A DNA stretch of 64,000 bases, from the NCBI RefSeq assembly GCF_901709675.1, contig NC_051096.1, positions 5,235,001-5,299,000 of the forward strand, given 5' to 3'. This document shows, piece by piece, positions 21,486 to 62,340 of the stretch. How positions within the stretch are numbered: position 1 is the first letter of the stretch; the number at the start of each line of letters is the position of its first letter. The DNA is from Syngnathus acus (Eukaryota > Chordata > Actinopteri > Syngnathiformes > Syngnathidae). The notes under the pieces are model-generated. The model saw nothing but the letters and a program-made list of their open reading frames with translations, was not told where the DNA came from and searched no databases. Both the position numbers and the translations under genes were made by a program.

Positions 21486-23578
21486 TGAAGCACGCAACTG
21501 TTGGCTTCGGACAACAACATTGGTGACGTTGTATGTACACTTGGTCAGGCCAAGTGTCTGTTGTGATGTATGCTTACACACACGCACACAAACACAAAGC
21601 CGAGATGATAATGAATGAATAAAAGAGGAGCAGATGGTCGGCCTGTTGCCACTGGAAAACACACTTGGAGAATTTTGCTTGGTTTGGCACATAATGAGCA
21701 ATCTGCTACCACTGTACCTCCTTGACCTATATCTTGCTGAACATCTTTAACATTTTCCTAATCACACATGACTATTTGCATAAATATCCCTTAAGTTTCT
21801 AGATTGTTTTTTAAAGTCCAAATCAGTTGTGCTCTGATTTCTGCTTGCGTCCAGTTAAAGATGTAGGCCAGGTCACCTAAGTGCATAAGAAAGAGATTTA
21901 AAGAGCTGTCTGGTGAGCATCCCGGTTACTTTTAGACTCACGCATACTTACCTGACATTTATAAATAGCTAGGAGAATCTCAGAAACACCTAAAATAATT
22001 TTAATCTTTTAAAATTGGACAATTTGTTTTTATAGTGGTACAGTGATTTGATATTGGACTCACACTAATAGAAATTGAAATTCTACATTGTTATGAAATA
22101 ATGCATCTGTCTTTAGTCTAAAGAATCCTCCAGCCTCTTGTCTTAGCTGAGATAGGAAATTGGCTGCCATATGGCGAGATTGCTTATTCGAGGTGCGGCG
22201 TGTGGCTTGGGGGTCGGTTGGTGTGTGTGTATGTGTCTTTCACTGGCTCAAACCCGACTGCGCTAATTTCTCTAATTTGCAGACAGTCTAGGCTCAGGCT
22301 CAAGAACTCAAGTCTCCAAACTCCGTGGACAAGTGGCGAGTTGACTCGTGCCGATCTTATTATGTCTGGCACATTGCGCTGTCCAGACACACTTTTCAAG
22401 AGAGGAAAAACTCTTGTTGGGTAACTTGGGTGGGGTGGGGAGGGTGAGATAATGGTCCAGACAAGATGAAAGGATAAAGTGAAGAAAAGACCTTAGGTCA
22501 GCTCCACTGAAGCTGTCTGAGACCAGCAAAATGAGACAAAGCGATGAGACTTAAGGATACCTGCTTTTTCTTCGACTGTTGTGGCATGTAGCGAAAGCTC
22601 CTGCCTGGTCTACCTTAGGTTCAAGCAAAAAATCCAGTTCCAGACCAACAGCAAATAATGAAAGTGCAATTTATGGAACGCATCTGTGCATTTCGAGCAA
22701 ATTTACGAAAATAATCAGACAATTGACTCCCCTTCGTGACAATATTGTCACATGGTGTACGTTGTTTTTTGAGTCATGGAAAAATTACTCAAGGATGCAC
22801 AATGTGCAATGTCATGGTGACTATACAATTATCAGATTTAATTTGGTATTTGGGATTTATTTGTGACAAACACTTTTTTGCAATGTGCAAGACAAAAGAA
22901 ATGTGATGGGTCATGTTGTTTGTAAGTGACTTTTGAATTGCTTCTTATCATCGTGACAATTCTTGCCCAGCCTATTTTGATTTTCCACTCAACAGTGCGC
23001 CATTGTTGTTATGTTTTGATTACGGTCTTTGTCTTGCTAAACTGTCAAAGCTGGTAGATCTTTGAAAAAATAAATAAAAGAGGATTACGTAGTGATGCAC
23101 AGTAGAGAGAGTCACTTTTCAACTGTCTTGTTTACCGACTGGTCAACGTTGTTTTCTATCAGATCCCTTTAAATGCGGGGATTATCCTCACTGACTGCAA
23201 ATCTTAAATATGTAAAATGGCATTATTAAATGGGTTGTTTTCCTGGAAGCATCTGTGTTTTATATGAGTTCAAATTTTTATGGCGGACTCATTTTTTTAA
23301 ATTGGTGACATATATGTGAATTGAATTTATGGGTGTTTCTTTTTATTAAATTAATACGTTTTCCCACAAACAAAATATGAGCAGAGGTATTCAAATTTGT
23401 CAGGTCTGGCTCATGAAAAACTTATTGAGGGGTGACAGAGGATTTAAGGATTTGGGGGTTGGGCTTTTGAGGTGACGGAGTAGAACAGCGGATTTAAAAA
23501 AAAAAAAAAAAAAAAAAGGGTGATGTCAGGGTGTAGCAAAGTCGGCACGCTTCTGGCTTGTGGTTAACAGGTGGGCCG

Positions 23579-23594
23579 CCCCCCCCCCCCCCCC
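23579..23594. repeat. Poly-C run
   Basis: Sixteen consecutive C, with a 20-plus A run about 65 bases earlier. Likely slippage-generated. Confidence 0.85.
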
Positions 23595-25236
23595 AATCTT
23601 CCAGACCACCAGCTAGAGAAAGACTTTAGCTCGGATCTGTCTGGCAGACAGCGAAGGGGATTTCAGCACCAAATCCAGTGGATCAATAAAAATGTCTGCT
23701 AATTAGGCTCAAGAGAAGGCGGCATGACACCGATAGAGAGGGAAAAACAAGAGCAACGTTCGGCCAGGTCAAGACATCCCTGGACGGGCTGAAGTTCAAC
23801 CTGTCTCACTCTTCAGGTCAATCCAATGAAGTCTTTCCAAGGATCACTCTCTTCCCCAATCAGAGCAAGCTTGCATGCTGGAGTGATCAATTTCTCTGAC
23901 CCCAATCCTTCCTCCTTTTCTTGGCCGTCCTCGCTTAGCCCCGCCTTCCTCTGGGCATCCCCACTTTGACCTAAATCTCCTCATTTAATCTTCTCCTTCT
24001 CGTCTTTTGGATAACAATCAACCCCCTAATTGTCTTAATCTCACTCGTCTTTTATTGTCCTCGGGGCGTCATGCGACAAACAGAAATCTCGGATCGATAT
24101 TTGGAAGTAGTATGACAACCTCGATTGATTATAATGAAAAACACGCGAGTGCTAAAAAAAAAATGGAGCTTTATGTCATCTAGTGGAGAAAATTCACTTC
24201 AAAAAAGAAGTGTCAGCACTTGTAAGATGTCTTGAAGAAATACCAATATCTTAAGCGCCGGCTGGATTAAATAAAACCAGAAGAATCAGTTGTAAACACA
24301 TTTCAAATCTCCCCCGCAAATCCTCTTTTTGTGCTTCCTATACAAAAACAAATCTTTGCCTTGTTAATTTCTCAAATGTATCAGCTTATGTGGAACTCTC
24401 ATTGAGTGAACTTTTCAGGCTGTGAGCCAAAGATATTAGCTCGGAAGCAAGCAGTCAAACCGGGATCAAGCTCAAGTATGGTTTCGAAACGACAACCGTG
24501 ACGATAATCAAAAAATATGCAGAACAATAACGGATTATCTGCTTCAGAAGCGGCTCCATCTGTTCAGAGGTGGCGTGTATGATGTGTGTGTGGCTTTGTG
24601 TTTACCAATCAGGCAGTCTATATTAAGTATACATAATACAAGAAATATTTTTCAATCCAGATTAGAGTCTAAAAAAAAAAAGAATTATTTACATCTTTAA
24701 GTGCAAGTCACAACGTTTCCAATCAACAGTTCGGACCCCGCCGACCTCCCCACCCCTCCCATCCCCATCTCCTCTCTCGCAGTGGGCGAGTCTGGGATGA
24801 CACCGTCTGACGGCGCTCTAGCTGTAATCTGACATGGCTAATCTAATCGCTCAGTCTCCACAGACTGGTAAACTACCAGGTACTTTCCAGCCAATTAGGG
24901 GCCCATATGCACAGCACGCTATGCAGGCCGGGTTAAATCTATACTGGCACCGTTGGGGCCCAGCCAAGCGGTCATCAGCAATGGCTCAGGCTGTCTGAAG
25001 CCCCAAAGATCTGCTTCCATAACACTCCATCTGCTTTTCTTTGGCTTGGCCTGGTCCACTTTCTTCCGCAAGTGCTCCTGAGATTAAGGCAACTCCTTAA
25101 GATTGGTTGCCAATTAAGCCACTTTTTGTCAAAGAGTCGTCTATAATTGGCTTCAATGAGTTGATTAACTTAATTGTTGATTAAAATAGACTGTAAAAAT
25201 ACCTGCCTCATGCAGTCAACTGGGACAGTTAACTAT

Positions 25237-25310
25237 AACTCATTCACTGCCAGCCCAGTTCAAAAACAATTTGACGTCTATAGCCGTCATTGGTAGTGAA
25301 TGGGATAATG
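25237..25310. repeat. Short inverted-repeat element
   Basis: About 75 bases whose ends mirror each other: CATTCACTGCCA at one end and TGGTAGTGAATG at the other, flanking TTTGACGTCTATAGCCGTCA. I recognise this phrase as a small dispersed hairpin repeat of fish. No coding capacity; probably a miniature element remnant. Confidence 0.5.
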
Positions 25311-26579
25311 AAGACAAGCACTACATAAAATACATGTAAATCTGGTCAAGAGATTTTTTTATTTTTTTATTTGATCAGAACGCCAGTCTCACTTAATCAC
25401 CTTAGGCCAAATTAGTTTGAAATTAGCCTTCTTACTAACTCCCTGTCTAATGCCCCCCCCACCATTTTTTTTTTTCTCCCCAGTCGTTTTCACAGCTTTT
25501 TGGATTAGACAGATTACATGTCTGGATCTCAGTTTTTGTTGTGTTTTGCTGGTCTCACAATCCTGACCTGACATGTTCTCCTCCGTTAAAGTTGTAAAAA
25601 CACTTTTGTTGCATTGTGGCAAGAATGAGCTCACATGGCTTTTTTCTATATAAACTGATGTAATACACGACTCATCAGAGTTTGCATAAGTTATCAATTG
25701 GCAGTTCAGACAGTGTGGTCAGGTAGTCTACAAGTCCCCCTCCTGTCTTTTATTTGTTTTTTGTACTTTTAAAGGCTCATAATATCCCTTTCTCGGTCAA
25801 ATGTTGTTTCTATTATTCTTTGTTTTTTTTGTTTTGCTTTGTTTAGTAACACTTAATAGCATTGCCAGTTGGCAAATGATTGAAAGATAATTTTGCGGGG
25901 GTGAGCTCGGTTTGTGAGTCAAAATGACTCAACAGTTTCAAAATGTTGCCATGACATGTTTAAAAGCACATCCGATTTCGTTGCCAGATAGGTCAGAGGT
26001 TATTAGGAATTACTATGTTTGCTTGTATATGCTCCCGGCGCACCTGACAATCTGGTGACAGAAAGTAGACTTGGTCTTAGACAAGCTAACAGGAGGTCTA
26101 AGTTGCGGCGCAGGTGGTTATGGCATTTGGGTGATGCTTGACTAACTTTACATCATCTGCTTGCAGTTATTTATTAAAATACTTTGTACTTTTCAATCTT
26201 CTGAAGACTCCAGTGTCCAGACAGTATATCTGCTTACGCAATGTCAAAGGCTTTACATGCCTCACCTGTGCTGAATTTCAGTGGAACTACTTTTATTGGC
26301 CAGGAAGTGAGTCAGCTGTGTTCATTGTGTTCCCACAACGGCACAAACGCAACTTTCGACCTGCGGCTGTCTGCAAAAATACCAACTGGAACCAATCGGA
26401 CTGCACTTAGAAATGTCTCGCACCGAATCCAATCAAAATTAATTATCGATGGATTTTTGTCTCAATATATTGCGACGTGAATTCCGCGTTTACATAAGGT
26501 ATTTTTATTTATTTAAAAACAAAATGACAAATCAACTTTAGAATGCATCAATATGTGCGCATCTGACAATAGATTTTAC

Positions 26580-26594
26580 TGCCCCCTACTGGCA
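26580..26594. promoter_or_regulatory. CTCF-like motif
   Basis: TGCCCCCTACTGGCA matches the reverse-complement core of the vertebrate CTCF motif well (CCCCCT followed by TGGC). It lies in the prdm1-epha10 intergenic DNA. Binding is not shown. Confidence 0.3.
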
Positions 26595-29500
26595 ATTGAA
26601 ACAGCTTTATCAGTATTCACTGTGTATTTTATTTATTTTCGACATATTTGCAATAATCATTTGCTTATTATAAAACAATACAATAATATTCAGTTCAATG
26701 TTGAGATGGTTAAACAGAGAAGCCAGCAGATAAACTAGCAGCACATTTTTCATAATGTAGCTTCATTTAATTTTGGGTTCTTGTACACCACTACCACCTG
26801 CTGGACAACCTTGTCAAGAAGACCTACACAGGCCATTTGGAGGTTCTGCAGACACCCCCATATTACCTCTCCCAAGTAATTAGCGATTCTAGTTATAGAT
26901 TCTTGGCAGGATATGTGTGTGATTATGGAACTATTATCCTACTATTATCCTAGGATTTTGAAATTGCTCATGTGGAGCCAGACTCATCATTTTCATAGCT
27001 TGTATCTGGTATTGGAGGATTTTATCGCATTTTTTTTCTCCTTATTAGATTATTCAGGGTCACCAAGGCCCATCTGAACTCAGCCAAGAAAAACTTGTGA
27101 TCAGCGAACCATTAGAATTGCAATTTAACAATTCTTCATATAATCGCTTTGGTATAATTACTTATGTCGAATTAATCTAACAGCAGTTAGCTGCATTGCT
27201 ACAATTAATTAGGCTATTAAACAACTCATTAAATTCTACTTATTCACAATGCCTGGCATCCATATGGCGAACCCAAATGATTTTTTTTTTTCTTGCAAAT
27301 TTTATTTGGTTTTATTTGTGGGACGATCACACTTGGCTCATATATATCAATACTTAATGGCTGAATTTGATGTTGTAGTTATTTTAACGTCCACTGAATG
27401 GCATTGTGGCACTGCTTAAAACTCCTCGGCCTGTTCGTGTTGCTTGATGGCACTGCCAGTTTAATGCTGCATTGGGAGCAACTTTGTATATAACAAGAGA
27501 AACAAAACAAAAAAATAGTACTTCCATCCAGGTGTTGAGAGGACTCGTGGTCTTGAAGGCAGTAAAGAGGGAAATATCTATGATGGATGGTGCAGAAAAG
27601 CCGTGACGGAGGACAATGATAAATAGCCTGTATAGTAAATGTCGTGACACGGAGAGGTAACATACAGGCTATTAGATCGGCCCGGAAAGTGCTCTCAAGG
27701 AGAGTTTCGGGAGGCCGTGAGATAGATGGGTGTTAAAACTGTCCAAAAAGGAAGATAGGAGCCAACTACACAGAGAGAAGTTGTCAGTGCGGTCACTTAG
27801 AGTTTAATCTTGGCTCAGTGGGAAGTTCAGATTTTGTCAGACTGAACCCACGCCGCCTCGTATAAGTACATCTCAGTGGAGGGATACGATGGGAAGCAGT
27901 GAAGGAGGATTTGCAGACAATGACTTTTTGCCACTCGGGCAAAGTGGCTGAGTGAAGCCCGGGAAAGACAAAGCCAAGCATAAGCTGGACCTAGGCCAGA
28001 CAGAGCGAGGTGGTTTAAGATCAAGCTGTTAAAAAGCTGCGACGATCTTCTTCCCTGAGGGTTTGCCTTGCATTTTGCTGCTTGGTTTCCTTCGTCAGCC
28101 CCCCTTGCCACTTTGTTCCCTTCGTTTTTTCCCAGAGCACATTCACGGAAGCATGCATAACCTTCATCTCTCTGTGGAGAAACAAGCTTTTACCTAGAAA
28201 AGCGTTACAATTCCCCCCCCCTTACTTAATAGGTTTGTTTACGCACTCCCACCATAATGCAAGGATTAATTTCCAAAAGCCGATTTGAGCTATGGCACGC
28301 TTTGGAAAATAAAAGGACAGGAGCAACTATTTCCCCTTCAAACTGGTTTAGAGGTGGATGGTGCTTCCCTTTTTTATTGTGATTGCTTTAATCATTAATC
28401 ACAAGAGCGGAAAAGCTGCATCTCAGCTTTCCCATGGGCCTCTTTAAATCTGTACCTGACATTTCTTCCACTCATATTTAATAGATTTCCATTTGTTAAA
28501 AAAATCTGTTGAATGAATTCCCGTATAAATCGGAATATCTGATTCAAAACTAACGTGATAAAGGGCAGAGCAATTGAGATGAAGCACAAAGGGCAAATGA
28601 TGCAGATTCAAGGTCGAATAACATTGAAATAACATCAATATATAAAAAAATATCCATTGTAGCAAAAGGGAAAAGTGGAAAAACAGTCGCTTGTAATGTG
28701 CCGGCCTTGAGCATGTTGACGTCAAGGCGTTAAACTAATAAAATTCATTAATCTCTCGTATCAGCATCAATCGGCACATCACGATGCATAACAAATGAAA
28801 ATGAGTCTGACATCCTTGCATTAGAGCTCAACCTTTTTTTTTAAATCACATTAAATCGCTAATATAGAATCTCAGATAAGCCTCAAAGTACCAAAATCAG
28901 TTTTTTTGGCTGCACTCGGAAGTTTCAATGCAGCTTCGTCGGGGTCCGCCAAACAGTGAGCGGCGGCGGGAATGTTTGATTGCGTGGGAGTTGCCGAAAG
29001 CCGCAGCCCTCCAACCCTCGGAGATGAAATTCATTACGTCTCAAACTCCAATCCGCAATGCCAATAAGACGGCAATATAAAAACTATGGATTGCTGCCAC
29101 CGCCGCTGTGTTGGATAAATAAATAAAAATAGAATTTCTTTTTCCAAATCCCTTGTCAAAACACACGATATGCACAGGAGGCCTATAATCTCATTCACAT
29201 GCGAGGAGCAGGCTTGAAAGCATACGGCACTCATGTCCGTCCACACGCCCACACAAAAGCCCGGAGCAGTCCACCATGATGCTAATTTACATTCGCAATC
29301 ATTTCCCATACGCTTAGCACTGGTCGAACTGTGGCTGTTGCATAATAAAGTAGTAAGTAATATAACCTCATTCCCAGAGTGAGCGACTTAGTAAGTTCAC
29401 ATGTTAATGCAGCCAGAGTGTGAGAGAGAGCCATGAACTTGTAAAAGTATCCTTGGTGGAAAAAAAAAAAGTTGAATTTGAGACTAAATGGATTAAAGGC

Positions 29501-30246
29501 ATTAACCTTGTAACAGATCCAAGCACAAGCAGCTCAGGTAGACTTAATGGGTGAAGAATGAGTTTGTTCTGAAGGCCGTTGGCCCGTTTCTTTGCAGTAA
29601 GAATAAGCGCGTGCTTTTAATTGGAGAGGGAGCGAGAGGAAGGCAATGGATTGCTGAAAGATAAATAATCGAGTTTAGTTTGCGAACAACGGACAAACTC
29701 CAAGCAAAGTCTTTGAATTTTTCTTTCTGGGAAAATAAAGCTTCATAATTGCTTCATGAACCACTTGTTGTATATTATGAATAATACATTCGCTTATATT
29801 GTAGATTTTTTAATAACACAGTTTGTAATTGTAACATCCATCAGAATTTCTTCCAATGGGTAAAAATCATCCAAAACTAACAAAAATGTCATATTTTTTG
29901 TTTTTTAAATATTCCAAACACCAGAGTTTGTCGGCCTTGGCCCTAAAGTCAAACGAATTACCCCGTACACAGTGAGAAGATATATTCAACACATTGTTCT
30001 TCAAACAAATTATAAAAATAGATTTAGCATTTTCAAATACATATTTACAGTATTAAACATATAATGGTAAGAGATGGGGAGATCGGTTTACATTTCATTC
30101 ATTCTAGCGACAAGGTCCCAGAATTCTTTTTTGTGCATGAGGATGCATTTTCTTCGTAAGCTGCTTTCGTCGTATTTAACCGTGACTGTTGAATCGTGAG
30201 GCCTCGCAGTCGGCTGACAAATTTGTCAGCTGTCCGCCTGAGTTTC

Positions 30247-30252
30247 TTTATT
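30247..30252 (-). terminator. Candidate poly(A) signal of epha10
   Basis: TTTATT on the plus strand (AATAAA on the minus) about 1.6 kb below the epha10 stop codon. It is the clearest exact signal in that stretch, but variants nearby could serve instead. Confidence 0.3.
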
Positions 30253-31822
30253 ATGACAATTACTAAGAGAGACAAACGAGAACAAGCAAAACGACGCAAA
30301 CTGTATTTTGTAGCAAATACAAACCGGTTTTAACATTAGTCCCATCAAAAAAAAATGTCGTTCGATTGTGAAATCGACGAACGCTCCCTTTCAAATCTGC
30401 TTAGAAAAGGTGACGGGGGGGCAGATCACTGTACACATACACCAAACGTGATAGCCAACAGTAATGGGAAAAACTGTAATCGCAAAAAAAAAATAAGATG
30501 ACATTCTAATACTGTATTCACACACGCCACAACCAATGAAAACAGACTAAACTGTTCATGAATACACAGATACTGTGTGCAGACAGCTAACATCCTCCAT
30601 TGGTAGTCTCGTATGCAACATGATCAATATGTCACACTCATAGAATTAGCAAACTATTTTTTTCCCCCATTTACATTAAATATTTTAAATTAACCCTCCT
30701 AACCTCCTCTTTAAAAATTATTGTTAAAGAAATAAATATGAGATTTGGGTCATCTTCCAGAGTTGACCTGAGTATCACAGAGAGGGAGAAGATTACAAGA
30801 TGACATCCAGGCGAAAGGGGAAATTAAATATTTCATTTGCACATAGAAGACAGTTTGGAAGATAAAGAGAAGAAAAAGTACTGGAAGAGACAGTGACATA
30901 AATTAAGGGTGATCAAACACACAACTCTTTTCCCAGACTCCTGCCAGCTTTTTTTTTTTCTGTCCATGGGTCAAAAAAAGAAAAAAAAAAAAGCAGACCG
31001 ATATTCCTGAAAATTCATTCCATCATTCCCCAGGCTATAGCTCCATTTAGGCCTGTCAGCACACTTTACTGTCGTAGTACATCAGCCCCCATTCATTTAA
31101 AGTATTTCTGCAAGCCTCATTTAAATACTAAATCCAAACTTGTTGGAGATTTTTTTTTTTTTTTTTGCACGGGACAGCTCAGACTTTATAACTATTGACA
31201 GCTGCTGCTTTGAGTCGGCGGATTACAAGGCTGCCATTTTTAATATTCAGAGATATCCCTTTACCATCTGATATGAGATCACTTCTGGCAAAGTGATGCT
31301 ATTTCACATCCTTAGATTATGTCCCTTCAGATTTCACGTGAAATCAGCCAGTGGAGAAGTGTTTGTCAGTCTTGACTCAAGGCCAGTCAGCAGTACTTTA
31401 AAAAAAAAAAAAAAAAGAAGAAAGAAACTAATAAAAGGAGGGAAAAGTAGTCCTTTTGGAGTCTTTCTCTGCTCAGCAGTCACCATTCTGGACTATATTT
31501 CTGTCTTGGACGATTTAGCTGACACAGTTTTTGAAGGTCAAAGTGCAGATAGAGGTCACCGAAAAAGTCACATGACATCACTCCTCTGCCATCCCCCCCA
31601 ATCACCGGAGAGACCGGTGCTTGTCTCGGAGGAGGGGGGGCTTGATCATAAAAAGGAAGGAAGGATTGCAGAAGGCATGAGGAAGAATGGGAAAGAGGAG
31701 TAAATAGAGGAGCGCAAGGTCTTTTGATCTGTCCGTCATTCGGAAAGACAGTCAGTCTCTCTTGCCTCGTCTCCACCACCCCATCATCCACCATCTGCAC
31801 GTAGCGAGCGAGCAGCCGTCTG
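30253..31822 (-). other. Probable 3' UTR of epha10
   Basis: Non-coding sequence after the stop codon at 31825-31823. It contains several A/T runs (near 30957, 31151 and 31399) and no open frame with support. The extent depends on which poly(A) site is used. Confidence 0.4.
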
Positions 31823-58873
<27,051 letters not shown>

Positions 58874-59814
58874 CTGCAAGATACACAACAACAACAGATA
58901 AGGCCAGGGAATTTTATTTTAGTTTATGTATTTTTGCTTGACAGCTGATTCTTTCAAAAGTGCCTTTTAAGACAATTATATTGATTTGAGAAATGATCAC
59001 ACTGATGAAATTTGACAGAAACAATTTGCACATCAGGCGTGATCAGTGGTTGTCACAAATAGCATCAAAGACACTTGGAATAAATAAATAAAATAAATTA
59101 AAAATAAAAACAATAAATTAAAAAATGTAAAAGAATAAAAAATTTAAAAAAAGAAAGAAAAAAGGACCAAAGAAACAGAGAAATAAAGTAAGCAACATGT
59201 GCCAGCCCCCAATTTTCAAAAGCCTCCAACTCCATTTTTGGGTGTTGTTTGCAGCCGCCCGACTCCATTTGCAAGACGTTTGAAGTATCTGCAACATTCC
59301 CAAGTGCAAGTACTGCACTTGAGGGAGCCGCTACAAAAAAGGTGGGAATATGTTTGAGGGCGATAAGCACTTCTGACCTTACATGCGAGTACACTACACG
59401 CCATGCAAGAAGAAGCTTAATGAAGCTCAATGCACGCGTGACAAGACGGCTTCACATAAACACACGGCGAATAAAAAAAATGGCTATTTGGCACTCGGGG
59501 CTATACGCTTTCATTTTCCACTTGCCATGCCTTTGGAGCAGGTGATAATGGGTGTGAAATCAGGATGCCAGCTCCTGTTCAATACTCTGATCTCTCTTCT
59601 GAGACTTTATTATAAACAATGTGGAATGCATTAGCAGCTTCTTCTCCACTCTGCTTTGCATTCCAGCTCTCTTCACATTCCATTGTCTCCCATCAAAAAC
59701 ACATTAGGTGTACTTCTTCCAGGGTTAACACTTTCGGCTTGAACCAAGTTTAATATTCAAGCTGTCGACGGGAGTAAATGTTTCAAAAGAAGAAATCACG
59801 ACACCAACCCCAAA

Positions 59815-60120
59815 AAATACTTCTCACTTATTCCCAGAAAAATAAAATCTGGAAATAAAATAGTTCTCACTTATTTCCAGAAAAACAAAAGCTGGAAATA
59901 AGTGCAAAAATAGTTCTCACTTATTTTTACAGATAAATAAAATCTGGAAATAGGTGAGAAAATAGTTCTCACTTTTTTTCAGAAAAATAAAATCTGGAAA
60001 TAGTTCTCATTTTTCTTCCAGAAAAATAAAGTCTAGAAATAAGTGAGAAATAGTTCTTTTTTTTTCCAGAAAAATAAAATCTGGAAATAAGTGAGAAAAT
60101 AGTTCTCATTTTTGCCAGAT
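59815..60120. repeat. Hairpin-forming minisatellite, unit about 50 bases
   Basis: Six to seven imperfect copies spaced 38-52 bases apart, each beginning near TTCTCACTTATTTCCAG and returning with CTGGAAATAAGTGAGAA. Each unit is its own inverted repeat with about 17-base arms and an A/T-rich loop. Confidence 0.85.
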
Positions 60121-62057
60121 TTTTTTTTTATATTTCTTTTTTAACCAGACAAACATATCGTATGGAATCCTGTCTTATAGGATGTTGTTTGCCCATAGTT
60201 TGTTTTTCCTCTCCCAACAATAACGTTCTTCACAGCCGCAAAAGTGAACACTGTGTAAATTAAGTCGAACCTGTCCAAAGCTATCCTGCAGGCTATGTTC
60301 TCTTATGAGCGCTACATAAATATGTCGGGGCTTCTGGGATCATCACAAATCCTGCTGTTACGCTCAAAATTACTCCCGGAATGCTCGAGAAAAGCTTCGG
60401 CGTCGAACGAGTGCAAAAAGGCATGGCTCAGGTGGTGGAGTTGCTGTCCAACAATTGGAAATTTGACTCCCGCAGCAGTTTCAATCCTGCTGAAGGATTA
60501 CTTTGTAAAAAATAGCTCGGGGAACCGTCAAGGTCAAACAAGGTTACAAGCACATGGATGTTAATAAATAATTGAACAGGATATGAAATTCATAATTAGG
60601 GTCTATGACGCTATAAAATATGGCGCCGATCCATTATAAATCTGAAATATACGTTACAGACTGCAATAAAAAAGAAAACAAGTCAAGGCGAGAGCTTTTG
60701 AGATTCCAAGGTTGTATGTGATTTATTTACAGTGAACACACAGCGCTACAATAAAATTCGCTCTGTCTTTTTTGCACAACTAGAAAAAAGAGGCTTGAAC
60801 AAAAGCCCGTGATTGATTCGATATTCATCCGCCGATGTGAGATTGGTAATCGTGTTTTTCTTTACTCCATATAAGAACCTTGTAATTGACTTTTTAATGT
60901 TTGTCATTACACAGCAGTGAAAAGCTTTCAGCTAAACAATACAGAGAGACGATTGGGATCTACTCTACATTCTTCCTACACCACCAATACCAAGAGAGTA
61001 AACAGCAAGTCAGAATTAACCACAACACAATTATTTTTCTTTTTTGCCGTATGTCAGCAAGATGGCTGCATTTACAACTTATCTCCGCAATTCAATGGAC
61101 AAGCTGTAAATTTCACCGTGCCACACAGAAGATGGGTTTTAATAATAGAAAGGGGAAGGGGGGGGCGAGCAATATGAGCAGTTTGGATAACAAAGGAGGC
61201 TGCTTCTATACGCTGCCAATCATCTCCCGCACTGAGGGGGTCATTGGCACGGTCAATGGTCGTGTCAGTCAAAATGGGCCTTTATGGAATCTCAAAAACC
61301 GCTCGTATCATTACAAGACCTACTGTTAATCCTTTATTTACCTTTCATAGTTTTAAATAGTGTCCCTATTAAATGGAAATGGGATTTTAGGGGGGGGGGG
61401 GGGGGAGACAGAAGGAGAGATATGCCAGGACATCTGGCAAACCGACTGATCAATTTGTCTAATGTGTCGACTGGGAGACTCGATTAAATGGAACATGGCG
61501 GTACGTGTAAATATTCAGATCTCTTCGGCTAAAGATTCCAAAGTGGGGGCGACGTGGCTGGAGACCAACTGCTGCGAGGGAGAAACACAGACGCACCGAC
61601 AGATGCACGCGTCTGAGACGCTGGGCTACGTACTGTGCAAAGAGAGGACAATAAACAGCGAGGGGAAAATGGACTCCTTCAGTTTGACAGATAGACAGAG
61701 TCAGACTACTGATAAGTAAACACGCGGCGCATACAGATGAGAGCCACTGAAAGAAACGACCGTTTGAGCTGACAGCCAGCGAGACTGAGGTCTTCTATAG
61801 TGGGAATATAAGAGACTGTGGCATGGCCTGTCATGTAGAAATGCTTTAAAGCCAGAGGGAAGTGAGGATGTGTTCACACTTTTAATTTCATTCTCTGGAG
61901 CTTCGCTAAAGCTCATTTTGCATTTTGGATTGCTTGCACGGATATACGTAGTTGGCTTTGTTGATGCAATCGCCAAGTCCTCAAGCAGATTCTTTTTTTT
62001 ATTTTAATTTATTATGAATTTATTAATTTTTATTTATTATAATTTATTTGTTTTATT

Positions 62058-62340
<283 letters not shown>

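Larger units (their letters stand above)
21500..30246. other. Intergenic region between prdm1 and epha10
   Basis: About 8.7 kb lying upstream of prdm1 and downstream of epha10. No open frame shows domain, splice or composition support. It contains a 21-base A run near 23496-23517, a C run at 23579-23594, a small inverted-repeat element at about 25237-25310, a CTCF-like motif at 26580-26594, and GC-moderate complex stretches (24780-25160 and 27110-27235) that could be conserved enhancers of the developmental gene prdm1 or of epha10. Confidence 0.6.

Noticed and set aside
21229-21540. 103-codon minus-strand open frame over the prdm1 promoter
   Set aside because: Runs through the CCAAT/TATA region and ends in intron; no homology to PRDM1 N-termini.
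31293-31703. 136-codon open frame on the plus strand near the epha10 3' end
   Set aside because: Lys-rich because of an A run; no homology and overlaps the likely 3' UTR.
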